Assembly (NCBI GenBank): GCA_921293015.1
Contig: OV121090.1
Span: forward strand, 37,793,082-37,857,081
DNA: 64,000 bases
Source: Phorcus lineatus
Lineage: Eukaryota > Mollusca > Gastropoda > Trochida > Trochidae
Direction: 5' to 3'
Both the position numbers and the translations under genes were made by a program. Positions 49,220 to 59,790 of the stretch are shown here, piece after piece. How positions within the stretch are numbered: position 1 is the stretch's first letter; each line of letters begins with the position of its first letter. Under the pieces are notes generated by a model. The model was not told where the DNA came from. It did no database searches and saw only the letters and a program-made list of their open reading frames with translations.

Positions 49220-49660
49220 GTTGCACCTGTGTCACGTGTTATCACTTTCGCTCTTCCATTATATGCCGGAAGCAATGGACACGTGTGTCCTTAACCGTGA
49301 GTAAGATATTTCTGAGGAAAACAGCTACTAATATTAGCCAAGCTCCTTCACTAAGATAACAAAATATTGCATAAATGTATGTAAATATTAATGGAGTCCT
49401 TAATAAACTCTTCAAAAAAAGAAACTTGACATTCATGCGAAATTGATTTTTTCGAAACGGGCCAATTTTATTCCTGATACATACCTGTAATTTAAAGAAA
49501 GGCTTGTTCAAAAGTGTAAATTTACCAAAACGAAAGGACCCAAAAAGTTTACGTTGTGTTCAGGGACGAAAACAAGCGATTCGTCCAAATGTATTTTCTG
49601 CCAAAGCACGTGCAGCATGGGATCATGAAGGTTTACATGCAGACACGTCTGCTTTAGGGG

Positions 49661-49670
49661 TATAAAAACC
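49661..49670 (+). promoter_or_regulatory. TATA-like element of the transposase gene
   Basis: TATAAAAACC lies 54 bp before the transposase ATG inside the Tc1-like element. Position and sequence fit a core promoter; activity is inferred. Confidence 0.5.
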
Positions 49671-49723
49671 ATATCGGCCGCTGTTCATTCAGACTACACA
49701 ACATCGGTACAGCGACCTGAAGA

Positions 49724-50733
49724 ATGCCAAGACTGAACAGAGCGCAACGCAACAACGCTATTGGCAGACTACAAGCACGAGCGACGCAGCGAGATGTTGC
49801 AACACACTTTGGCGTGTCCAGACAGACGATCTCTTCATTGTGGACCCGTTTCAAAACCCGAAACAGCGTTGATGATAGGCCAAGGTCAGGCAGACCAAGG
49901 GTGACTACTCGGGCCCAAGATCGGTTCATCCTACTGCTCCACGTTCGGGAACGCACCAGGACAGCAACGTCAACAACAACGCAGATACCAGGCCTGCGTC
50001 GAATTTCCGACCAAACGGGTACGCAAACAGGCTGAGAGAGGCTGAACTTTTTCCACAACGACTGGTTTGACGTCCCGTTTTAACGCAACGTCATCTGGCG
50101 GAACGTATTCACTGGTGTCAACAGAGGATGAGATGGGCACGTGCAAGGTGGAGAACCGTTCTCTTCACTGATGAGTCCCGTTTTCTGCTTCGACGAAGTG
50201 ATGGACAAGCACGTGTATACCAACGTCATGGAGAACGTTATGCTGCCAACTGTGTTCAGGAGATTGTCCCATTTGGAGGTGGGAGTGTCATGGTGTGGGC
50301 CGGGATTCGTCACGGTGTTAGGACACCCCTTGTGCATGTTGTGGGTAACCTCACAGGAGTACGGTATAGGGACTTGATCCTACAGCCTTACGTTATTCCT
50401 CACGTCAACGTCCATGGTGGTGTCTTTCAGCAGGACAATGCTCGACCACATGTTGCACGTGTTTGTCAAGGCTTTTTACAGCATAACAATGTCCAGACAT
50501 TGCCATGGCCAGCCAGGTCACCAGATTTGTCACCAATTGAGCATCTCTTGGACGAACTGGATCGACGCCAGCGCAGTAGGAATCCACCACCCCAAACACT
50601 TCCAGGACTTCTTGCAGCACTTCAGCACGAATGGCAGAACATTCCACAGGTTGTGATTTACAACTTGATTGCATCCATGGGTTGTCGGTGCCAAGCAATA
50701 ATCAATGCCAATGGTGGCCATACCCGATACTGA
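49724..50733 (+). pseudogene. Tc1-family DDE transposase, broken
   Basis: Catalyses cut-and-paste transposition at TA sites by binding the element's inverted repeats. The N-terminal part (49724 to about 50010) starts MPRLNRAQRNNAIGRL. It has a helix-turn-helix (TQRDVATHFGVSRQTISSLW) and a linker RSGRPRV of the AT-hook kind. The C-terminal part has the catalytic triad: D in FTDESRF (50170), D in QQDNARPH (50434) and E in SPIEH (50539), with 34 residues between the last two (DD34E). It ends NGGHTRY as intact relatives do. Damage: two single-base insertions (GGG and AAA runs, about 50015-50028) shift the frame, and a TGA lies at 50068-50070. The TGA is explained by a CGA to TGA change. All three catalytic residues remain, so decay is recent. 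Unlike the AT-rich surroundings, the gene is GC-richer. Confidence 0.95.
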
Positions 50734-52451
50734 CATTTGTGCACTCCTGTGATGTTGAAACAATTGTGCACCTGTGCATTTCAAGATCATGCTTATTCTG
50801 AATAAAATTTACTGAACAGAGATCTTCAAACAGCGTTTTAGTTTTCATTTCAATGTTTAACATGCATCTGTGGTCTTTATATTGAACTTTGAAAGTCAGT
50901 GTCAAGTTTCTTTTTTTGAAGAGTTTATTTATTTGAAAAAACGATTGAAAGATTTTAAACATGTGGTTTCCTAGCTTTAAAATTCGTTCTTTATTTTACT
51001 CGTTTGTTTGGGAGTGAATATTCTCGCTGCATATATAGTTGCAACGGAAAATGACAAACGTTTGAATAAGAGATGCCTAAAAAGGGTTTGAATATAGCAG
51101 AGGTCCTTTACAGAATAGCTTGAAACGTACTTTGATATGTCAGACAAGTTTCACAAGAAATTTGTTAAACCGATAAATAGACAGTTGCTATCCGCTATTT
51201 CACTATTTCAATCACCATTTTGATCCAGTTGCTTAAAAAGTTAGTCATGATCTTATTATATTGTTGATGTTGCTCTTGCCTATCAATTGCGTAAATACAC
51301 AGGAGAGTAAAATTGCCACATTTAAAATTTGGTATTATAAACTCATATAGAATGTCAATGTTTTGTCATGCTACAACACCCTTGTCTTGTTGTACGGTTA
51401 GAATAATCAAATTAAGTGAGACAAATATTTTATTTTGTTTTATTTTTTATAAATGCACATTTATCTATATAAAAATATTTAGCTTAAGATATGTTCATCC
51501 CATCGGTGAATTTGCTTTAGTTTTTGGGAACCAACACACTCATTTTTCGAGTTATTTGGACCTACACATGTCCGCATGCTGTCATTCTAATATCAATTAT
51601 TAAAGTAAACCAAAGTATTAACCATTCCAGTTGTAGGTTTTCATCAACATTTCATTAAGGCTTTTCTTCGTTTGTTAGTTTGTTTCCTTATTTTCCTTTT
51701 GTACTTTGGAAATGTTTGCTTTCAGGGGAATTTCGTAATGATTGATTGATTTTAAGCTTAATAAAAGAAATCCTGATGACGGACCCGGATTTAGAAATTG
51801 TATGTAGAAAATTCTTAATTACTTTTTTTCATGACGGACATACTTTTAGTACAAAGATAGAAAACAGAATAACAACACAATGGCCAGAATGAAATGAAAC
51901 TTTTATAACAACTGTTTAAAGAAAGATTATTGATTTTCAACTTGTAAGCAGATGTTTTTAATCTAAATCTTTCAACAATATTCAAAGCAGTGAAGTAAAT
52001 TGCCATGCCTTATGAAAAGGCGTGAATTTTCCACAGAAAATTTGGTTGGCGATGCTTTCAACAGCAAAAACAAGAAAGATTGGTTTGTGAGAGGAAGTAA
52101 TGGCTTCTGGCATAACATTGTTGTTTTCGTGATCACACTTTATGAAATAGTACAATTTCTTGTACTGTTTCAGGTCAGTGGCTTTCGGTATTCGAACTCT
52201 CACCTTCAGAGTTGTTTAAGCTTAAACTTGAAAAAGGAAGAACTTCAGAATATTTTATCGATTTAATTGTAGAAATTTTCTAAGTGTTCAATAAAATATT
52301 GATTTTACCATTTGCCAACTCCAAACACAAATCAAAGTACTAAAGCAGATAATACACTGACCAAAACAGATGGTACTGTGAAGGTAAGTGCATATTTGTA
52401 TGAGTGTATTTCATGGTTAATTGTGACCAACTGCATAAGAGAAGAGGGTTC

Positions 52452-52452
52452 C

Positions 52453-52540
<88 letters not shown>
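52452..52540. repeat. Compound (AT)n(GT)n microsatellite
   Basis: About 70 bp of AT dinucleotides to 52524, then eight GT units (52525-52540). The IYIYIY open frames on both strands are artefacts. Confidence 0.97.
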
Positions 52541-52685
52541 ATCACTGAACCGAAAAACAAACGTCATCCTCATATAGAGTATAAATAAGTTTTATTTTAA
52601 AATGTGATAGAAACAGATCGAAAGGCCCAATCGTAATGAACTTTTACAATAGTTATATGCAATGTTGAAGGTAGGATGTGTAACA

Positions 52686-53195
52686 TTTACAGGCACAGAA
52701 CACTTTAATGTTGGATTTCCTGATGTGAGAAAGTCGGTATCTGGTATGGCCACGATTTGCGTTGGCAACAGCATTGCATCGTCGGTACATTGAGTGAATC
52801 AAATGATTGATGAAGGCCATTTGGATCTGCGCCCATACTCTGAGATAGGCCTGACTGAGTTCATCACGAGTTCTCGGCCTTGGTCGGACTATTTTCAGTC
52901 TCCTCATCCAGCAAGTGTTCGATAGGATTTAAATCTGAACTGAGGGCCGGCCACTACAATGTTTAAAAGTCATTTGTTTAAGGAAGTCCCCAGTTGCTCT
53001 AGCAGTGTGAGCACGTGCATTATGATTCTGGGAGACACTGTAACTTTGTTATGTGCAAAGTGCGGTACGACGTGAGGGTCTGATGACTTGGTCGATGTAC
53101 CGAGCTGCCGTTACACCATTGCCTCTTCCTGGGCCTCTTCCTGGGCCAATATTCTTCCAACTGCCTGGCTCCTTTCATCCCTTGTCAATCTTGGC
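52686..53195 (-). pseudogene. Second Tc1-like transposase, internally deleted
   Basis: Minus strand. It starts MPRLTRDERSQAVGRIL at about 53195, matching the first residues of Tc1-type transposases. After a few disrupted codons it jumps to the catalytic half, where an NARAHTARATGDFL-like stretch and HLLDE can be read across frameshifts. The C-terminal 60 residues are clear: MRRLKIVRPRPRTRDELSQA, then YLRVWAQIQMAF, and the closing NANRGHTRYR near 52735. The DNA-binding region between them is deleted and several frameshifts are present. The protein belongs to a different subfamily from the 49.7 kb copy. The element's TIRs were not found, and the copy is inactive. Confidence 0.85.
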
Positions 53196-54199
53196 ATTAT
53201 GCTTATATCAAAACGTGAATGACTGGATTTCATTTTTAAGCTGCCTTTTATTGGAGAGGCCCAAACGATATGCACGTGCATTTCCATTTTCATGAGTGTC
53301 AATTTAAACCCTATACCATTGTCATCTTTGGTGACTCTATTTCTGGTCACAAAATCACACTTCCATTGGGTTTTCAAGAAATCTTGACTCGAACAAATGT
53401 TAAAATGAGATACAAGTTAAGTTTCGACTTCGTACTGACCAAATGAGTATATGTACATATTTATTGTATGGTGACGGTTCTTTTGCGGTTGAGTATATTA
53501 GCCAAACCACCTTACACGATAAACAATCGTACTATGAGCATGCTGAGTAGAAAAAGAGAGGGCTATGTCTGTAGGAATCATTCTCTGATTGAGTGTGTGC
53601 AGTAGGGCCCATGCTGTTTGTAGGCCCTCAGAAGTAATCTGTTTGCAAATGTGCCTTGTTTTCTTCATGGGAGCATTCCAACTAGAACATTTGAGAACAG
53701 ATTGAATTTCAGAACAACTACATACCGAAAGTTTATTCACTTACTACTGTAACTTAGGTTTATATTGGACGTCAATAAAAAAACTTCAGCAGAGTTTTAG
53801 TGACCTGCACTGTTATGGTTACGATCGGGTATGATATACGATTGCGTTAAGGTACAACGGATCTTCACCTCTGCATTCAAGAATTCATGTCTTCAATACT
53901 AGTTCCGAAATAACGCTAAAATATGACTTGGCTTTGTGTCATGCCTCGAGAAAAAAACAGTTAATTGTGAAATATAAAGATAAACAAAATTAAGCTTCCA
54001 TTTAATTTCAGCTTTAGGTTTTTTATCATTCAGTCAAATATGAGTGGCATACCCTTTAGAATATTCCGTACAAATAAGTTTCATAAAACTATTTATTTCA
54101 AGAACACTGATCTGCAATTTACATTTCGTACATGCATTTCTGATAAATCATGAACCACCTGTGATAAATGATATTAGCGATGTCAATTATAACTGGGTC

Positions 54200-54460
54200 G
54201 CCATACATCTCTTGACAGGGAGGATATGTTGGTCATCTGAAAATGAGACAGTTTAAGATTGACGTTTGATTAAAGTATAACAGTAAGAGAAGAATACCGG
54301 TTAGAAAAAAATATCTGCAGATGTCGGTAGCAGGTAAAGAGGAGACGTGATGTGAGTTAACTTTGAGGCTCCTATGAGGAGCTGTACGTGAAGCATCTGG
54401 ATAAGAGCTGGAATGTGAGGTAGTTTAGTCAGGATGTAACAAGGCAGTAGGCACGTTTCT
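54200..54460. repeat. Segment duplicated at 58.2-58.55 kb
   Basis: Pairs with 58230-58550: GATATGTTGGTCATCTGA with GAGATGTTGGTCTTGTGA, then GTCGGTAGCA with GTTGGCAGCA, and TAGTCAGGATGTAACAAGGC with AAGTGGGGATGCAACAAGAC. Diverged, same orientation, no shared open frame. Confidence 0.5.
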
Positions 54461-54864
54461 AGAATCTTCGCTTAAAAATTAGTGTCTCAGTCAATCTGTT
54501 CTAGTACAGGGTTAACTACCATTACAATCTTGATCACTATTGAGAATTGAGTGAAACTACTGCTGTAGTTTATTTCGAAAAAAGTTTTATTCCAACTTTA
54601 GGAATTGCACAAATCAGTATCGTCTACCATCCAATTTGGTGCAGATTGCCTGCAGATGTTTCCTCGTATTTATGATGAAGTCTGGGAAAGGTTAAAGTTG
54701 AATGTTAATTTTTGAAAAACAATTCTCTCGTGAACACTACCCAGCGTTAGGATTGTGATACTTATTTCTAGAGACTTCGTCTTCAATATTCTTGATTAAC
54801 TTCAATTCAAGGAAACGTCGCAATCAACAAAGGTCCTTGAAGTAGCATATCAAGAATATGTGAC

Positions 54865-55985
54865 TCCTGTGTTTTAATGTGGAAAGTAGTGTGCAAACAA
54901 ATGTAAACTCATTAAACCAAAATAACTAGGGCGACAGGCAGCTGTTATGTCACAAGCTTTTACCAGGATTTTTCCATTAAGGTCTAGGATACCTGTCAGA
55001 TTATCAATGAGCTGTCTCTTTACATCCAACGTAAATGAATATCGTGTGAACAGCTGACCCTCTATCAGCATTTGCTATCTAAAATTACATAACATAACTA
55101 ATAGACTCGTGTATCTTTAACTGTGAGTAGGATTTTTTCTAAATAAAAAAACTACCCATTAGATGGAAAGTTTTGAAAACATGAGACTTTCTGGTTAATG
55201 TGACAGGACAAAGTGTTGAGATTACCTGTCTTCGGCATATTCCTTCGGAAACATTTGCTTTAAAAGAAATGTGGTCTTTATTTTACAGTGTCTCCCGTTA
55301 AATTAATAGTATGTTTTGATATGTCAAGGGGCAATCAAATAATAGCTTCAAACGCCTTTGACCTGTCAAACAAGTTTCAAAACAATCTTCTTTACTATTA
55401 AACAGAGATTTGCTATCCATGTTTTGATTGCTCATTAGCTCACTTATGATCTTATTTTATTCTTATTGTTGCTCCTTCGCACAATTAGTAAAACATACAA
55501 AAGAGTAAAATTGCCATACAAAAATTACGTTATCATAAACTCATATATTCATGTATTGTGATGAAACGGCAATTATTTCTTAATTCAAGGTTAAAATAAT
55601 CAGGTAAAAAGAGTCAAATGATTTAATCTTTTTATAATCATATTTATTATTTTTGATGTTGTCCTTTTGTACTTTGGAAGTCTTTTAAGAATTTCGTAAT
55701 AACTAATTCTCTTTTAGCTTATTGAAAGATACCCATCATTGTCCTGGATATAGAATTCGTTCGATCATGGAAAATCCATAATCAAATTTTTGCATAAATG
55801 ACAGACATACTAAGTTCAAAGATGGAAAGCAGAATAACAGCACAATGGCCAGAAACATTGCTTTATGAAGCCTCAACTGATTAAAGAATGATTATTGATT
55901 TTTCAACTCGTATGCAGATGTTTTAATCTAAATCTTGCAACAATAGTCAAAGCAGCGAACTGAGCGGCGATATTTTTTCGTTTAC
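54865..55985 (-). repeat. Segmental duplication, copy D
   Basis: Partner of copy C (anchors are given there). It lacks the Tc1-like insertion and several smaller stretches, so it approximates the state of C before the insertion. Confidence 0.8.
54913..55053 (-). pseudogene. Exon-like module, copy E5 (best preserved)
   Basis: Minus strand: LFTRYSFTLDVKRQLIDNLT, then GILDLNGKILVKACDI and TAACRPSYFGL, open from before the module start to beyond its end (65 codons in all). The ATG seen in E1, E3 and E4 is CTG here. GGGTCAG directly precedes it as a possible acceptor. The donor site, GTAAGC in E1, reads ATGAGT here. The peptide is amphipathic, with an even spread of charged and leucine residues and two cysteines near its end. 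I do not recognise the family. Its open state in all five better copies argues that it once coded. Confidence 0.55.
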
Positions 55986-56402
55986 ATACTAATATACATA
56001 GAATAATATGTCACGTGTCAGGTAAAAACCATTATTGTGAGAGATATATGCGTGTGATTGCTTTACTTCCCAAAGCAAACGTACTACAGCGTCTTTGAAA
56101 TTTAAAAACAGTTATCAAGTACATAGTACTCCAGCGACAACCCTAAATTGATAGTTTACTTACAACTAATTTTTTATGATCAATTCAGCAATATGACAAC
56201 TTGATAAGACCATTACCATGAATGAAGTTAAATCTAAAATGTGGGCTATATATATGAGTAAATATTGATATTAATTAGCACCAAACAATTGCTGCAAGCA
56301 CCTTTTCTGTTACTACTAAGAACACAAGAAATACGTTAATGATGAAGAAGTGGAATACAGAAAGCCAAGGTGTGGGCGAAACAAAACGTCTCATACCGTG
56401 TA

Positions 56403-57018
56403 CAGCTGCATGCCAAAAGTTTGTTCACATACCTGTATATATTAGTGCAAATATCATGTAATTTGAGATGCCTTTGAGGTATCGTAGCGTTGCGAAAAAG
56501 GAATGTAAAATATTGAATTTTCAATATAGATATGCAGATCCATTCTTCTCTAAGGCAAGTGTTCATCGTACCCCCACAATTACCCGTAACAGTTTTGGCA
56601 AGCCATTGAAGTGACCAGGGGTCAAAATTCCGAAAACACTAATTTTTAGTTTTTTTCCATACAATCCTTTATACGTTAATAACTTCTTTAAAGATAAGTC
56701 ACGTTTGTTCCTTAGCACAAAGTCAATGTGATTAGGTTGGTTGTAATCTTAGAGAATCGATATGGAACATTTCATTTGACATTTAACGAAATCGAAATTT
56801 CGAAAATATGACCCCTTCTGTCTATATCAATGAGCTAACATTCCAATTTTTGCACGAGAGACAAGACGATCCCAAAATGAGTTCAAGAATGGCTATTTCA
56901 CACATGGACATTGTCAGTTTTGCTGAAATTATTCTATTGACGTTGAGACGAAACCCAAATTACATGATATTTGCACTACGATTCAGTGGTAAGTGAACAA
57001 ACTTTCGGTATGCAGCTG
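56403..57018. mobile_element. TIR element of 616 bp with TA duplication
   Basis: Starts CAGCTGCATGCCAAAAGTTT and ends with the imperfect complement AAACTTTCGGTATGCAGCTG; pairing extends over about 30 bp, including GTTCAC/GTGAAC. TA flanks both sides (56401-56402 and 57019-57020). The TA target and a CAAAAGTTT-type terminus point to a non-autonomous Tc1/mariner-group element. A 62-codon open frame inside (56808-56996) shows no transposase motif. Partial copies lie at 5972-6305 and 59390-59788. Confidence 0.87.
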
Positions 57019-57022
57019 TATA

Positions 57023-57250
57023 AAGAAGTTATCATCCATATATTTTTCTTTATAAACGTCAGTCGAACTTCTAAAAAGCCTCTCAAAAACGCCATTACAT
57101 GGATAAGAAAAACCCTGTCAAGCAAATCACAGACATAAGGAAGTATTTATCCATATATTTTCTTAATCATCGTCAGTCACACTTCTAAAAAGCCTCTCAA
57201 AGAGGCAATTACTTGGATGAGAATAATACTGTCAAGCAAATCACACCTCT
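57023..57250. repeat. Two tandem 114-bp units
   Basis: 57023-57136 and 57137-57250 are direct repeats with a 114-bp period. Both contain ATCCATATATTTT, CGTCAGTC, ACTTCTAAAAAGCCTCTCAA, then a GCCATTAC/GCAATTAC block with TGGAT.AGAA, and CTGTCAAGCAAATCACA. The ATCATCCATATATTT start resembles the arms of the MITE at 42.8 kb. The unit abuts the right end of the preceding TIR element. Confidence 0.9.
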
Positions 57251-58229
57251 TTGTGTCGATCTCGCTGCAGGATTGTTCCTGTTTAAAATCATTTTAAGCT
57301 GTGTCAAACACCTTCAAGCCGACAAATAAACCAGATTTTTACAGCACCTTACAAACGTGAAGACGGTGAGTGTGAGATATTTTTTTTCTACAATTAACCG
57401 TATTTAAAAAGGGATGGGAATTCGAAATTATATGTAAGTGACAAAATTTATTTTTATTCAACTATGTCTTTTTACAATTTGGTAGATATGGGTGACAGAA
57501 TGGGTGAGGACTGAGAAGGAAAAACTTAATTCTTTTCCAATATTATTAATCTTTTCATGACAACCTTTACAGATATAAAGGTAATTGGCGTTAACTTATA
57601 TCTTCTTCATCAATATATGCAACTCTGGATTTCAAATAAAAAATTTTTACAAACAGTTATTTTCTCAAAGTAAAAGTAGTAGAAATCTAGACAGTGTAAA
57701 ACTATCTTAAACATTTTCATATTTTCCTACCTTACTATTTTCAACTTCATGAAAACAAAAACATTTCATCAATGATCTACATTCCTCTGTATTACATGTC
57801 ATTTATCCTGTCGTTTTGAGATTCGTGCATCTTCACTATGAGGATTAAGATACTTGACCCTTTACTTAATAAACCTGTCTAGAGCTACTTGAGTTATTTC
57901 TTATATCTTTAAGTAAATATTTGAAGCTTTGACTGTTTACTAAATTCATCAAATAACGTACACCTGTTGATGATGAAAATTGTTTTTTTTAAATCATTTT
58001 AATTTGAACTCATTGCTAGATAAGCTTGCTCTTCCCAGTTCACAGAACAGTACGAACGTAAATACGAAAGCAGGTGGATATGTAAGTGATTAGTGTCATA
58101 AGAGGTCGTTATTAAGTGTGTCTTGAGTTGTCTTAAAAGAGTTTCAAAAGGTAATGAGAGCCTGATGTGTAGATGACAGTTACATAAGTGTGTCAACTGA
58201 GGAGAGAAGAACCATATTACAGGAAGTTT

Positions 58230-58550
58230 AACCCACATCTCGGGGCAGTGAGGAGATGTTGGTCTTGTGATAGAAGCTGCCATAACAGCTGGTAAGGACT
58301 CTAGTCTTAAGACAGACTCTTGAAATCAAGTATTATGTAAGAGTAGAAGACAAGTTTGAAGGATATGTCTGCTGAAGTTGGCAGCAAAGTTAGCAAAGGT
58401 AATTCATCTCTAGAAGACACGTGATATTTTAGGTGATCAGACCGACAGGGTTATGTACGCAATGTACTTGTAACGATAGTGAGTGGTTAAAGAGCGAACG
58501 ATTAATGTGACAATAGTTAAGTGGGGATGCAACAAGACAATTGGAAGGTG
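58230..58550. repeat. Segment duplicated at 54.2 kb
   Basis: Partner of 54200-54460. Together with the C/D pair it shows that duplicated material extends past 58 kb. Confidence 0.5.
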
Positions 58551-58559
58551 CCAAGCAAC

Positions 58560-59389
58560 TTGGGGAATGCCTCATTTACCCCAATTCACAATAACAAAAC
58601 TATTAAGTCTAAAACTACAAAAAGACATTTTCATTTATCAACAACTATGATTGCTTTTAAACCTAATATCTAAAACAAATAATAAACAAAACATTTTACA
58701 ATTGATAAGATGATCTTGTCATCATGATTCACTAAAAAGAATCCGGTTAACAGCATTTGCCACTCAAACACTGACACAAACACCAAACCAAGGAAACACC
58801 AAGCCACGGTGTCAGTTTTGATCCTGTATCTCGGAAACGAGTAACTGAAGAGTCAAAGGCAAAGGTTGCCTGATACCTTTAGGTGCAAAAGAGGTCTACT
58901 TCCCGCTGGACATTCAGGAATCATTTTCGTCAGACCGTGTCAAGAGGTTGACATCTTTGAAGAAATGCAATAGGCTAGGAGGGTCTCGTTCTATGCAAAG
59001 ACTTAATGATAGAGACAATGTACTATCTCGATTTGTGTCTTTGGGATTACCTTCTCTCAAAAGTACAAACGCTTCCAATTGCTGTTGGTCTCAGGTTTGG
59101 CATTTGTCATTTACTTTATGAATAAATCGTGAAGATAAAAAAGAGCGGTGAGAGAGATTTACAACATCTTGATACAGAACTGCAACAAGATATCATCTTT
59201 TTTTCTTTCTTGAAAAACTTATAGTTTAGATGTTAAGAATGATAATTATTTTTTATTTATGGATATTGTATTTATTTTATGAGTCTCTGAAAGAGTCATA
59301 AAGACAAATGCCTCCCCTCCTTAAGGTGTGTTCATTGCAATTCCGACACACGTGTTGCCATTCTTACTTCAAACCGATTGTCGTTGTCA
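58560..59389. other. Non-coding DNA, no feature seen
   Basis: No gene or repeat recognised. Confidence 0.4.
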
Positions 59390-59788
59390 AAGGGGCATTA
59401 TTTCTTTAAATTCCGTTAAATGTCAAATGAAATGTTCCATATCGACTTTCTGAGATTAAAAGCAGCATAACCACATTGACTTATGCTAAGAAACAAACAC
59501 GACTAATTTTTAAAGCAGTTGATAACTCATAACGGATTTTGTGGAGAGAAAAAATGTTTTCGAAATTTTGACCCCTGGTGACTTTAAAGACCTGCCAAAA
59601 CTGTTACGGTTAATTTTGGGGTATGATAAACATTTGCCTTAGGGAGAATGGATCTGCTTATCTGTATTGAAAATTCAATATTATACATTTCTTTTTCGCA
59701 ATGCTACGATACCTCAAAGGCATCTCAAATTATAGGATATTTGCATAAGAATACCAAGGTATGTGAACAAACTTTTGGAATGCAGCTG
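59390..59788 (-). mobile_element. Truncated copy of the 56.4-kb TIR element, inverted
   Basis: Complement of 56403-56800. The terminus GTGAACAAACTTTTGGAATG plus CAGCTG ends at 59788, followed by TA. Inside are CGCAATGCTACGATACCTCA, TATTGAAAATTCAATA, CCAAAACTGTTACGG and GTTAAATGTCAAATGAAATG. The other half and terminus are missing, as in the 6.0-kb copy. Confidence 0.85.
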
Positions 59789-59790
59789 TA

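Larger units (their letters stand above)
49406..50925 (+). mobile_element. Tc1-like transposon, 1520 bp
   Basis: Perfect 26-bp terminal inverted repeats: AACTCTTCAAAAAAAGAAAC plus TTGACA at 49406-49431, and the complement at 50900-50925. The element is flanked by TA at 49404-49405 and 50926-50927, the expected Tc1/mariner target. It holds one transposase gene (49724-50733), now broken. A TATA-like TATAAAAACC at 49661 and an AATAAA at 50801 frame the gene. The ends are still perfect, so the copy could be moved in trans by a related transposase. It is missing from duplication copy D. Confidence 0.96.
49045..52010 (-). repeat. Segmental duplication, copy C
   Basis: Collinear with copy D (54865-55985). 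Anchors are TTTTAATGTGGAAAGT, the exon-like module, TAACCGTGAGTA against TAACTGTGAGTA, AGAGTAAAATTGCCA, TCCTTTTGTACTTTGGAA, ACAATGGCCAGAA and TCTAAATCTT.CAACAAT. Copy C is longer by the Tc1-like element at 49406-50925 and about 300 bp of further indels. Not collinear with A or B except for the exon-like module. Confidence 0.8.

Noticed and set aside
52000-52266. 88-codon plus-strand frame with a hydrophobic centre
   Set aside because: It lies at the edge of copy C and is not present in copy D. Nothing beyond length supports it.
52312-52573. IYIYIY proteins on both strands
   Set aside because: Translation of the (AT)n(GT)n microsatellite.
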